A DNA stretch of 64,000 bases from Clostridia bacterium (GTDB lineage: Bacteria; Bacillota; Clostridia; UBA1381), in the NCBI GenBank assembly GCA_900751885.1, contig CAADTH010000004.1:62001-126000 (forward strand). Direction: 5' to 3'. Within the stretch, counting starts at the first letter, position 1; every line of letters starts with the position of its first letter. Below, piece by piece: positions 57,251-64,000 of this stretch. The translations under genes were made by a program, and so were the position numbers. Below the pieces are notes generated by a model that was not told the DNA's origin, did no database searches, and worked only from the letters and a program-made list of their open reading frames with translations.

Positions 57251-58417
57251 TCATTTTATGGACGAATATATGATTGCTCCGTCTATCACGGTACACAGAT
57301 TATCTGCTCCAAACCGGGTTGGCAATGTACCATAGACACAAAAGTCCGCATCTTTCCCCACCTCAATTGAACCAACTCGATTTTCAATCCTACAGTTCTT
57401 TGCCGCCCGTATCGTTATTGCTTCCAATGCGAGAGTCTCATCCATTCCATTCTTTACCGCAAGCGCCGCACACAGCGGCAGATGCTCAATCGGAATCTCC
57501 GGGTGGTCTGTGATAATCGCCACATCCAGCCCCAGAGAAGAGAGCGTCTGGTAAATAGAAAAGCTCATGCTTCTCAATTCTGGCTTGCTTCTGTCAGAGA
57601 GCGTCGGTCCCAGCATAATTGGCACCTTTTCCCGTGCCAAAATCTCTGCAACCGCCTCCCCATCAGTACAATGCTCGATGGTAACATCCAGGTCAAATTC
57701 CTTTGCAATCCGAATCGCTGTACAGATATCGTCTGCGCGGTGTGCATGAATTTTGACAGGCAGCTCCCGCCGGATGACCGGAAGAAGCGCGTCGAGCTTG
57801 CTGTCGAATTCCGGCTTGTCATTGTCCTCAGGAGCTTGTTTATACTCCGTCCAAAGCTCCTGATATTCCTTCGCTTTTTCTAGCGTCTCTCGAATCATCG
57901 CCACTGTTCCCATACGGGTGACCGGCGTCTGGCTTTTTCCGTGATACACTGTTTTTGGATTTTCTCCAAGCGCAAGCTTCATCGCCGCAGGTGCCTTCAC
58001 AATCATATCATCGATACAGACTCCGTGCGTTTTCACCGCCGCAAACTGTCCGCCGATTGGGTTTGCGCTTCCCGGTCCTGTCACCACGGTTGTCACACCT
58101 GCCTTCGCCGCATCAGAAAACGCACGGTCAAACGGATTGAGTGCATCGATCGCGCGAAGCTGGGGCGTGATGGGGTCGGAGTCTTCATTGCCGTCGTCCC
58201 CCTCAAAACCCAAAGAATCCTCAAACATTCCAACATGACAGTGCGCATCCACAAGCCCCGGTAAAAGGTATGCTCCCTTTGCGTCAAGAACCGTTTCATA
58301 GCTGCCTTCCGGCAGACGATCCCCGACATACCGTATGACCTTGTCGAATGTGACACAACCACTTTCATACTCCTGTCCTGCCATGGTCAGGATGTGTGCA
58401 TTTTTAATCGCTCTCAT
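57251..58417 (-). CDS. Amidohydrolase family protein (imidazolonepropionase-like)
   Basis: A 388-residue metal-dependent amidohydrolase: metal motif GLVDAHCHVGMFED, then KIHAHRADDI, IEHCTDG and the terminal aspartate region IITDHPEIPIEH, ending with KDADFCVYG as is common. It belongs with the imidazolonepropionase/dihydroorotase-like group; the substrate is not clear. The start has AATAGGAGAGGGAC. It lies downstream of trxB, separated by a hairpin (58442-58460) without T-run, so co-transcription is likely. Confidence 0.87.
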   Translation of the reverse strand: MRAIKNAHILTMAGQEYESGCVTFDKVIRYVGDRLPEGSYETVLDAKGAYLLPGLVDAHCHVGMFEDSLGFEGDDGNEDSDPITPQLRAIDALNPFDRAFSDAAKAGVTTVVTGPGSANPIGGQFAAVKTHGVCIDDMIVKAPAAMKLALGENPKTVYHGKSQTPVTRMGTVAMIRETLEKAKEYQELWTEYKQAPEDNDKPEFDSKLDALLPVIRRELPVKIHAHRADDICTAIRIAKEFDLDVTIEHCTDGEAVAEILAREKVPIMLGPTLSDRSKPELRSMSFSIYQTLSSLGLDVAIITDHPEIPIEHLPLCAALAVKNGMDETLALEAITIRAAKNCRIENRVGSIEVGKDADFCVYGTLPTRFGADNLCTVIDGAIIYSSIK

Positions 58418-58441
58418 GTCCCTCTCCTATTATGTATCTGT

Positions 58442-58460
58442 AGTCCGGCTGTGCCGGACT
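58442..58460 (-). other. Intercistronic hairpin between trxB and the amidohydrolase gene
   Basis: AGTCCGGC (58442-58449) and GCCGGACT (58453-58460) form an 8-bp perfect stem with a 3-base loop. There is no T-run, so it is more likely an mRNA-processing or stabilising hairpin than a terminator. Confidence 0.5.
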
Positions 58461-58464
58461 CGCT

Positions 58465-59382
58465 TTACTGTTGTGAATTGATTTGATTGACCGCGCTGAC
58501 TGCCGCTATCGCGCCGTCCGCCGCCGCGGTGATAATCTGCCGGAGCACCGTATCGCGCGCATCACCTGCCGCAAAAATACCCGGCGTGCTGGTGCGCATA
58601 TAATCATCTGTCTTGATAAAGCCGCCCTCATCGAGCGCGACGACTGTTTTGGCAAGCTCTGTGTCCGGCACGATACCGACTGCAATAAATACTGCCGCAA
58701 CATCCAGCAGTGCTGTCTCACCCGTTTTTACATTCTTGACATGAACGCCGCTGACCGCGGTGTCTCCCTCAATTTTTTCTACCACTGCATTTGTGATAAT
58801 CTCGATTTTTGGCTCTGCCTTTACCTTGTCGAGCACTGTCGCCGCCGCGCGGAAACCCTCCCGGCGGTGAATCAAGTAAACCTTTGTGCAAAAGCGTGCA
58901 AGGTACAGGGCGTCCTCACAGGCAGTATTTCCGCCTCCAACCACCGCCGCCATCTGTCCTTTAAAAAACGCACCGTCACAGGTTGCACAGTAAGACACTC
59001 CCATACCGCGAAGCCGCTCTTCCCCATCCACATCCAGCTTTCTCGGCGTCGCACCTGGCGCAAGAATAATCGTCCTGGTCTCGTATCCATTCTTTCTCGT
59101 CCTTACTGTTTTGACAGGCTCTTCCTCATTCTCAATCGACTTGACTGTCTCATTGGTAATCTCCACCCCAAATTTTTTTGCGTGCGCAAGCATCTTGTCT
59201 GCAAGCTCTTGCCCTGTGGGATTCTCGTCAAATCCAATATAATTGTCCACCTCATATGTCAGCGCAACCTGTCCGCCCGGGGCAAGCTTTTCAATCAAAA
59301 GTGTCCTCATACCTCCGCGTCCTGCGTAAAGAGCAGCGTTCAACCCTGCCGCACCGCCGCCAATGATAATGACATCATACAT
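58465..59382 (-). CDS. trxB: Thioredoxin reductase
   Basis: A 305-residue FAD/NADPH flavoenzyme that reduces thioredoxin. FAD-binding GGGAAGLNAALYAGRG at the N-terminus, redox-active CATC in SYCATCDGAFF, the NADPH motif VVGGGNTACEDALYLA, and the C-terminal FAD motif GIFAAGDARD are all intact. GAGGAGGAAAAGGC precedes the ATG. It follows the GT2 gene by 15 bases on the same strand; no thioredoxin gene is adjacent. Confidence 0.96.
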   Translation of the reverse strand: MYDVIIIGGGAAGLNAALYAGRGGMRTLLIEKLAPGGQVALTYEVDNYIGFDENPTGQELADKMLAHAKKFGVEITNETVKSIENEEEPVKTVRTRKNGYETRTIILAPGATPRKLDVDGEERLRGMGVSYCATCDGAFFKGQMAAVVGGGNTACEDALYLARFCTKVYLIHRREGFRAAATVLDKVKAEPKIEIITNAVVEKIEGDTAVSGVHVKNVKTGETALLDVAAVFIAVGIVPDTELAKTVVALDEGGFIKTDDYMRTSTPGIFAAGDARDTVLRQIITAAADGAIAAVSAVNQINSQQ

Positions 59383-59397
59383 GCCTTTTCCTCCTCG

Positions 59398-60351
59398 CTA
59401 TTTCTGATATTTCTCAATGATAAACCGAGGCCGGCGTTTGACCTCCTTGTAAATTTTCCCAATATACTCCCCAATCAGTCCAACGGACAGAAGCTGAACG
59501 CCTCCCAAAAACCAGATGGACACCATAAGAGAGGACCACCCCGAGGATGTACTGCCAAAGAATTTCGATACCAGCACATAAACCGCCGCGAGTACAGCAA
59601 GAAACGATACGATTGCACCCACCGCCGTAATCATACGGATTGGCGTCACACTGAAGGAGGTGATACCATCAAATGCAAAGGAAAGCATTTTTTTTAACGG
59701 GTACTTCGATTCCCCAGCAAAACGTTCATTTCGCTCATAGGTAACCTCAGCGGTCTGATATCCAATCAGCGGCACCATGCCGCGAAGAAATAAATTCACC
59801 TCCGGAAATTCAGCGAGCGCCGCAAGCGCACGGGCACTCATCAGGCGGTAATCCGCATGGTTATACACCATATTGACACCCATCAGTCTCATTAGCTTAT
59901 AGAAGGCAAGTGCGGTATTGCGCTTAAAAAAGGTATCCGTGTCACGCTTGCTGCGCACACCGTATACCACATCATTTCCGTCCTGAAATTTGCGGATAAA
60001 CTCCGGGATGACATGAATGTCGTCCTGCAGGTCGGCGTCAATAGAGATTGCACAGTCGCACTCATCTTTTACCGTCATCAGTCCTGCAAAGAGAGCATTT
60101 TGGTGACCTGCATTTTTTGCAAGCTTGATGCCGCTCACCTCAGCGTGCTGTTCAGAAAGCCCCGCAATCATCTGCCATGTCTTGTCTCTGCTTCCGTCAT
60201 CCACAAACACAATACGACTTTGGTCGTTAATCAGCGTTTGCTGTTTCATGGAATCGAATACGCCCAAAAGCTGACGGCAGGTTTCCTCCAGCACCGCTTC
60301 TTCATTATAGCACGGGATGACTATGTATACGTTTACCGCTTCTTTTCCCAT
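59398..60351 (-). CDS. Family 2 glycosyltransferase with two C-terminal membrane helices
   Basis: A 317-residue DPM1/GtrB-like glycosyltransferase: VYIVIPCYNEEAVLEETCR at the N-terminus, VFVDDGSRDKTW, and CAISIDADLQDD (DxD-type metal site), followed by two membrane helices near the C-terminus (AVGAIVSFLAVLAAVYVLVSK and SLMVSIWFLGGVQLLSVGLIG). Such enzymes transfer sugars to undecaprenyl or dolichyl phosphate for cell-surface polymers. The start has CTGGAGGAAGTATAA. It is the first gene in a minus-strand group with trxB and the amidohydrolase. Confidence 0.93.
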   Translation of the reverse strand: MGKEAVNVYIVIPCYNEEAVLEETCRQLLGVFDSMKQQTLINDQSRIVFVDDGSRDKTWQMIAGLSEQHAEVSGIKLAKNAGHQNALFAGLMTVKDECDCAISIDADLQDDIHVIPEFIRKFQDGNDVVYGVRSKRDTDTFFKRNTALAFYKLMRLMGVNMVYNHADYRLMSARALAALAEFPEVNLFLRGMVPLIGYQTAEVTYERNERFAGESKYPLKKMLSFAFDGITSFSVTPIRMITAVGAIVSFLAVLAAVYVLVSKFFGSTSSGWSSLMVSIWFLGGVQLLSVGLIGEYIGKIYKEVKRRPRFIIEKYQK

Positions 60352-60500
60352 TTATACTTCCTCCAGATAAAATTCTCTTCAAATTATATACACTTTATTA
60401 TATACTATTTGGGACAATTTCACAACAAAAAAACAGGAATGTTCACACTCTGTCCATAAATTCAAGAAATCTTTTTTACAAAGATTTTACACACCTTTAT

Positions 60501-60529
60501 TTGCCCTGGCGCCTGTTTTCCTTTATAAT
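60501..60529 (+). promoter_or_regulatory. Promoter of the two-component system
   Basis: TTGCCC (60501-60506) and TATAAT (60524-60529), spacer 17, about 25 bases before the response regulator ATG. Confidence 0.7.
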
Positions 60530-60554
60530 ATTAGTTAGAAAGAGGTGGCGCTGT

Positions 60555-61244
60555 ATGGCACATATTTTTGTTGTAGATGATGAAATCCATATTTGTGAAT
60601 TGGTTTCTTATAATCTGGAGGCGGCAGGATATACCGTGTCGTTCTTTTTGTCCGCGGAAGAGATGAACCAGGCACTTCTGTCCACAATACCTGATTTGAT
60701 TCTACTGGATTTGATGCTCCCTGGAATGTCCGGCACGCAGGCATGTACCCAGCTGCGGCAGGATAAACGCTTTTGCAATATTCCCATCATTATGCTGACA
60801 GCAAAAAATGAAGAGTTCGACAGGGTATTGGGCTTCGAGCTCGGCACGGATGATTATATCACAAAGCCCTTCTCTGTCCGCGAGATGGTCGCGCGCGTGG
60901 GAGCAGTGCTTCGAAGAAGCAATGGCACTATCCAATCCCATCAAAATGTGCTCACTGCGCAGGATTTGATTCTCGATATCGAACGGCGAGAGGCAAAAAA
61001 AGGGGGACAACCGCTTCAGCTTACGTACAAAGAATTCGAGCTTTTAAAGCTTTTCATGCAAAACTCTGGTATCGTGCTGTCGCGCGAGACTCTCTTAAAC
61101 AAGATATGGGGATATGACTATTATGGTGAAACCCGCACTGTAGATGTCCATATCCGAAATTTGCGTCGCCAGATCGGGGATGAAGAGGAACGCTATATCG
61201 AGACAATCCGAGGCGTCGGCTATAAGTTTAAGGGGGATGCATGA
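60555..61244 (+). CDS. OmpR/PhoB-family response regulator
   Basis: A 229-residue response regulator: receiver domain with acidic pocket VVDDE and phospho-acceptor aspartate in DLILLDLMLPGMSG, conserved LTAKNEEF and ITKPFSVREM; C-terminal winged-helix DNA-binding domain with LTYKEFELLKLFMQN and the recognition region YYGETRTVDVHIRNLRRQI. The ATG at 60555 follows AGAGGTGGCGCTGT. The histidine kinase starts just after its stop. Domain order and sequence resemble the PhoP/WalR group, but the signal is unknown. Confidence 0.95.
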   Translation: MAHIFVVDDEIHICELVSYNLEAAGYTVSFFLSAEEMNQALLSTIPDLILLDLMLPGMSGTQACTQLRQDKRFCNIPIIMLTAKNEEFDRVLGFELGTDDYITKPFSVREMVARVGAVLRRSNGTIQSHQNVLTAQDLILDIERREAKKGGQPLQLTYKEFELLKLFMQNSGIVLSRETLLNKIWGYDYYGETRTVDVHIRNLRRQIGDEEERYIETIRGVGYKFKGDA

Positions 61245-61245
61245 T

Positions 61246-62634
61246 ATGCAGAAAAAAATCATGCGCTGCTTTGCAGTCATCATCGTATTTTGCACTGTAT
61301 TGACAATGGTATTTTCGTACCTCGTGACCATCTACAACCATAAAAACGATGTGGTGGATTATCTGGAGAGCGTGTGCCGCTTTATCGAAAAAGATTTGGC
61401 ATCCATGCCAATTGAAGAGACCGCAAAAAAATATGCAGGAACAGACGACCAATACCGTGTCACCTACATCTCTCCGTCCGGCACAGTACAATACGACACC
61501 TATCTGGACGATGCAGAAAACCATTTAGACAGAAGCGAGGTACAAGAGGCTTTGTCCGGCGGTTTTGGCAGCAGTATCCGTTACAGCCACAGCATGCACC
61601 GTTTTTTTATCTATTCCGCCCTCCGCCTGTCTGACGGCTCCGTCGTCCGTATGGCGACCGATTTAAAGCCAGTAAGCGCTTCCCTTTTTGCAATCCTTGT
61701 CTTCACTCTGCTGTTTGCCCTCGGAACACTGTGTATCAGCTTTTTGATTGCGCGCCACTTTTCCCTTTCCATCACAAATCCTGTAAAACGTCTGGAGCAG
61801 TACGCGCAAAAAGCGGCTGGCGGCACGGTTGTTCCTCTGCAAAAAGACGACATGACCGAAGAACTCGCCTCTCTTGCTGACTCCATCGAATTTATGAATG
61901 AAACACTCAGCGACAGCATCTCCCGTCTCTCCGCGCTGGAGAAGGTCAGAAGTGAATTTGTATCCAATGTCAGCCATGAGCTGAAAACCCCGCTTACTTC
62001 TATCCGTGGATTTATTGAAACGCTCAAGGGCGGCGCTGTCACAAACGAAGCGGTTGCAAACCGGTTTTTGGACATCATCGACATCGAAGCAAGCCGCCTG
62101 CAAATGCTCATCAACGATATTCTGGAGCTCTCCGATATTGAGCGGATGGAAACCGATGAAGCAATGATGGATTTTGACCTTTCGTCCGCCGCGGCGGACT
62201 GTGTGCAGCTTATCTCAGGCAGTGCCGACGAAAAATCTATTTCCATCATCTTCCGCCGGACAAACGCGCTGTGGGTTCACGCAAACCCTGACCGAATCAA
62301 GCAGGTAATGTTGAACCTTCTAAGCAATGCGGTCAAATACACGGATGAGGGCGGAAGCATCCGAATGTCGGTTGCAAAGGACTCTCTTAACGCTGTCATC
62401 TCCGTCACAGATACCGGCATGGGGATCCCCGAAGAATCGCTTGGACGCTTGTTCGAACGGTTTTACCGCGTGGATAAGGGAAGAAGCCGCGCATCGGGCG
62501 GCACAGGACTGGGGCTTTCTATTGTCAAGCATATTGTAGACTTGTATGATGGAGAAATCGAAGTGCAAAGCGAGATGGGAAAGGGTTCGGAATTTATTGT
62601 AAAATTACCTATTGTTTTGTCGAATATTCTGTGA
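61246..62634 (+). CDS. Sensor histidine kinase (PhoR/WalK-like)
   Basis: A 462-residue membrane kinase. TM1 is about residues 6-30 (CFAVIIVFCTVLTMVFSYL), an extracellular sensor domain of about 120 residues follows, TM2 is ILVFTLLFALGTLCISFLIA, then a HAMP domain (SLSITNPVKRLEQYA), the phospho-acceptor histidine in SNVSHELKTPLTSIRGF, N box MLNLLSNAVKYTDE, G1 VTDTGMGIPEES and G2 GTGLGLSIVKHIV. There is no PAS domain. The ATG at 61246 is nine bases after GGGGG. Cognate of the response regulator that ends two bases before. Confidence 0.95.
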   Translation: MQKKIMRCFAVIIVFCTVLTMVFSYLVTIYNHKNDVVDYLESVCRFIEKDLASMPIEETAKKYAGTDDQYRVTYISPSGTVQYDTYLDDAENHLDRSEVQEALSGGFGSSIRYSHSMHRFFIYSALRLSDGSVVRMATDLKPVSASLFAILVFTLLFALGTLCISFLIARHFSLSITNPVKRLEQYAQKAAGGTVVPLQKDDMTEELASLADSIEFMNETLSDSISRLSALEKVRSEFVSNVSHELKTPLTSIRGFIETLKGGAVTNEAVANRFLDIIDIEASRLQMLINDILELSDIERMETDEAMMDFDLSSAAADCVQLISGSADEKSISIIFRRTNALWVHANPDRIKQVMLNLLSNAVKYTDEGGSIRMSVAKDSLNAVISVTDTGMGIPEESLGRLFERFYRVDKGRSRASGGTGLGLSIVKHIVDLYDGEIEVQSEMGKGSEFIVKLPIVLSNIL

Positions 62635-62674
62635 TACAATACTACTACTATAATATGGAATTGCAGTGGTATTT

Positions 62675-62977
62675 ATGTGGACTTGTAAACAATTGAAACA
62701 ATTAGCAAAAAACGTACTGCACAACTGCTATGGGGCATCTCTGGGAGTGATTTCTCTTTCATACCTTGTTAACATTGTCGTTTCATCCGCCGTTTTTTGT
62801 CTATCTTTTCTTCTGTTTGCAGGCGCGCTTGCAAGAAATTCCGGCAGGGATGCCATCTTTGTTTCTCTTTTGCCAACTGCGATGACCCTTGTGAGCAGCA
62901 TTTTTTTAGGTAACCCTCTTTCCGCAAGAGTTCAGCTCTATACTGTGCTTGGGGAACACCTGCCAAAAACTCGTTAG
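62675..62977 (+). CDS. Truncated DUF975-like protein (probable remnant of a duplicated gene)
   Basis: A 100-residue protein whose start, MWTCKQLKQLAKNVLHNCYGAS, lines up with MWTRDELKFRAKTVLKKSYWMS of the next gene (first 20 residues each), followed by two hydrophobic segments. It stops at GNPLSARVQLYTVLGEHLPKTR, the point where the next gene reads QPLTVGGRKFFIQAAKDD and continues for at least 170 more residues. So this is a tandem paralogue that has lost its C-terminal part, or a short form. The ribosome site is weak (GCAGTGGTATTT), consistent with decay. Confidence 0.7.
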   Translation: MWTCKQLKQLAKNVLHNCYGASLGVISLSYLVNIVVSSAVFCLSFLLFAGALARNSGRDAIFVSLLPTAMTLVSSIFLGNPLSARVQLYTVLGEHLPKTR

Positions 62978-63067
62978 GCATACAACAGCCGAATATCATA
63001 TTACCGCTCATTTGCCCCCTTGTCCCTTTTTCCCTTATTTTACTTGTATCTTGTCAGCTCTTTATGG

Positions 63068-63073
63068 TATAAT
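63068..63073 (+). promoter_or_regulatory. -10 box upstream of the complete DUF975 gene
   Basis: TATAAT at 63068-63073, preceded by TGG (extended -10); a poor TTGTAT lies 18 bases upstream. The leader to the DUF975 start is about 25 bases. Confidence 0.45.
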
Positions 63074-63103
63074 TGTTTCAATTAACAATAAGGGGGAATG
63101 GAT

Positions 63104-64000
63104 ATGTGGACACGGGATGAACTAAAATTCCGCGCGAAGACTGTACTGAAAAAATCATATTGGATGTCGTTTGTGGTATGCCTGATTTTAGGCGCCGCGG
63201 CTGGTATCGGAGGCGGCATCGGCTCTAGTGGCAGCTCCGGAGCGCGCACGGAAGCACTTTTTTATGATTTGGATTCTTCCATTGTACTGCTATTTTTGGG
63301 AATCATACTGTTCGGCTCCTTGATTGCCGTCGGCGTTTCCATCTTTTTTCTTCAGCCGCTTACAGTGGGAGGACGAAAATTCTTTATCCAGGCGGCAAAG
63401 GACGATGTGAAGCTCAATTACATTGGGCACGCATTTTCAAGCAATTATTTAAATATTGTGAAGACTGTATTTTTTAAAAATTTATTTGTGTTTTTGTGGT
63501 CACTGCTGTTTCTGGTGCCTGGAATCATCAAGTCCTATCAGTATTATTTTGTGGAATATCTTATGGCGGAACGGCCTGACATGGACTATCGCCGCGCACT
63601 TGATTTGAGCCGGCAAATGACTGACGGACACAAATGGAACATTTTTGTACTGGAGCTTTCCTTCATCGGATGGTATCTGCTCGGTATATTGGCATGCTGT
63701 ATTGGCGGACTGTTTGTTAATCCATACTATTCAGCGACACAGACACAGCTTTATTTGACTCTTCGCTACAATGCCATTCAAAATGGAATCACAAGCGAAT
63801 CCGAGCTTGGCACCATCACGAATTCTTTCGAAGCTTCTACTGCTCAGAGCACGAATGACAGCTTCTATTCTTCGAATCCAAATGGCTACAGCTCCTCCAG
63901 CGATGACAGCCAAAGCTATGAATCGGGTACGAATGAACCTTTTTCTCCAGAGGATACTGGTTCACAAAACGCATCTTCAGATGATAACACAAGTTTGAAT
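63104..64000 (+). CDS. DUF975-family membrane protein, 3' end cut by the window edge
   Basis: At least 299 residues with no stop before the window end. It begins MWTRDELKFRAKTVLKKSYW, with the ATG at 63104 seven bases after AGGGGG (an ATG two codons earlier is too close). There are about six membrane segments, among them VVCLILGAAAGIGGGIG, VLLFLGIILFGSLIAVGVSIFF, FLWSLLFLVPGIIKSY (the DUF975 hallmark) and ELSFIGWYLLGILACCIGGLFV. The visible C-terminal part is Ser/Asn-rich and soluble (NSFEASTAQSTNDSFYSSN). No function is known. It follows a two-component system on the same strand. Confidence 0.85.
   Translation, partial: MWTRDELKFRAKTVLKKSYWMSFVVCLILGAAAGIGGGIGSSGSSGARTEALFYDLDSSIVLLFLGIILFGSLIAVGVSIFFLQPLTVGGRKFFIQAAKDDVKLNYIGHAFSSNYLNIVKTVFFKNLFVFLWSLLFLVPGIIKSYQYYFVEYLMAERPDMDYRRALDLSRQMTDGHKWNIFVLELSFIGWYLLGILACCIGGLFVNPYYSATQTQLYLTLRYNAIQNGITSESELGTITNSFEASTAQSTNDSFYSSNPNGYSSSSDDSQSYESGTNEPFSPEDTGSQNASSDDNTSLN

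Overview
The window is chromosomal DNA from a spore-forming, anaerobic member of the Clostridia, probably a gut Lachnospirales or Oscillospirales relative. This rests on strong AGGAGG ribosome sites, a SigB/F/G-type sigma factor, spore-type genes (two BclA-like collagen proteins, a PdaB-like deacetylase, a ferritin-like coat-type protein), CarD followed by ispD-ispF, and a B12-dependent propanediol microcompartment. I cannot name a species. Most genes are ordinary chromosomal loci; there is no convincing prophage, transposon or CRISPR array.

Region 1 (1-12.7 kb, minus strand) is a bacterial microcompartment operon with a promoter at about 12.68 kb. Gene order is class II fuculose/rhamnulose-phosphate-type aldolase, pduC, pduD, pduE, pduG, pduO, pduP, a zinc alcohol dehydrogenase, four BMC-H shell genes, pduL, pduN and the 5' part of pduS, cut by the window edge. 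Together they would split a deoxysugar phosphate to lactaldehyde, reduce it to 1,2-propanediol, dehydrate it to propanal, and convert that to propionyl phosphate and propanol. Encapsulation-like amphipathic helices are visible on PduD, PduE, PduP, PduL, the dehydrogenase (N-termini) and the aldolase (C-terminus). No pduB-type trimer and no pduH is visible.

Region 2 (12.8-25.4 kb) is mixed: PHP phosphoesterase, SLOG-like protein, small Xre regulators, a collagen-like protein with a glycosyltransferase 2 nt downstream, GNAT acetyltransferase, glyA, a candidate small RNA divergent from glyA, an M15 peptidase with an SLH-like tail, a ferritin-like protein, a second collagen-like protein, and a PdaB-like deacetylase.

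Region 3 (25.5-46.7 kb) is housekeeping: gdhA, trmB, lysS, a membrane protein plus a TTG-started sigma factor, the operon truA-DUF5711-cvpA-ilvD-rho, the ECF module ecfT-ecfA2-ecfA1 with an RlmI-like methyltransferase, tyrA, an operon GNAT / DJ-1 / 5-formyl-THF cyclo-ligase / CPBP protease / tatD / radical SAM / membrane protein, and tRNA-Thr(CGT).

Region 4 (46.8-64 kb) has a secreted GH2-type protein with a secreted partner, a CNNM/CorC-type membrane protein, carD-ispD-ispF, a CrtO-like acyltransferase, citrate synthase, amidohydrolase, thioredoxin reductase, a GT2 glycosyltransferase, a two-component system, and two tandem DUF975 genes, the first truncated and the second cut by the window edge.

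The most interesting unexplained signal is a repeated 5' leader found upstream of trmB, truA and the GNAT/folate operon. Each begins just after a TATAAT box with a 15-16 bp long-range helix enclosing an A-rich loop of about 40 nt, with apparent compensatory changes between copies. Others are a shell gene with two strong ribosome sites, an encapsulated zinc dehydrogenase with a CxC linker, a candidate small RNA, and a GH2-type protein lacking the usual acid/base glutamate.
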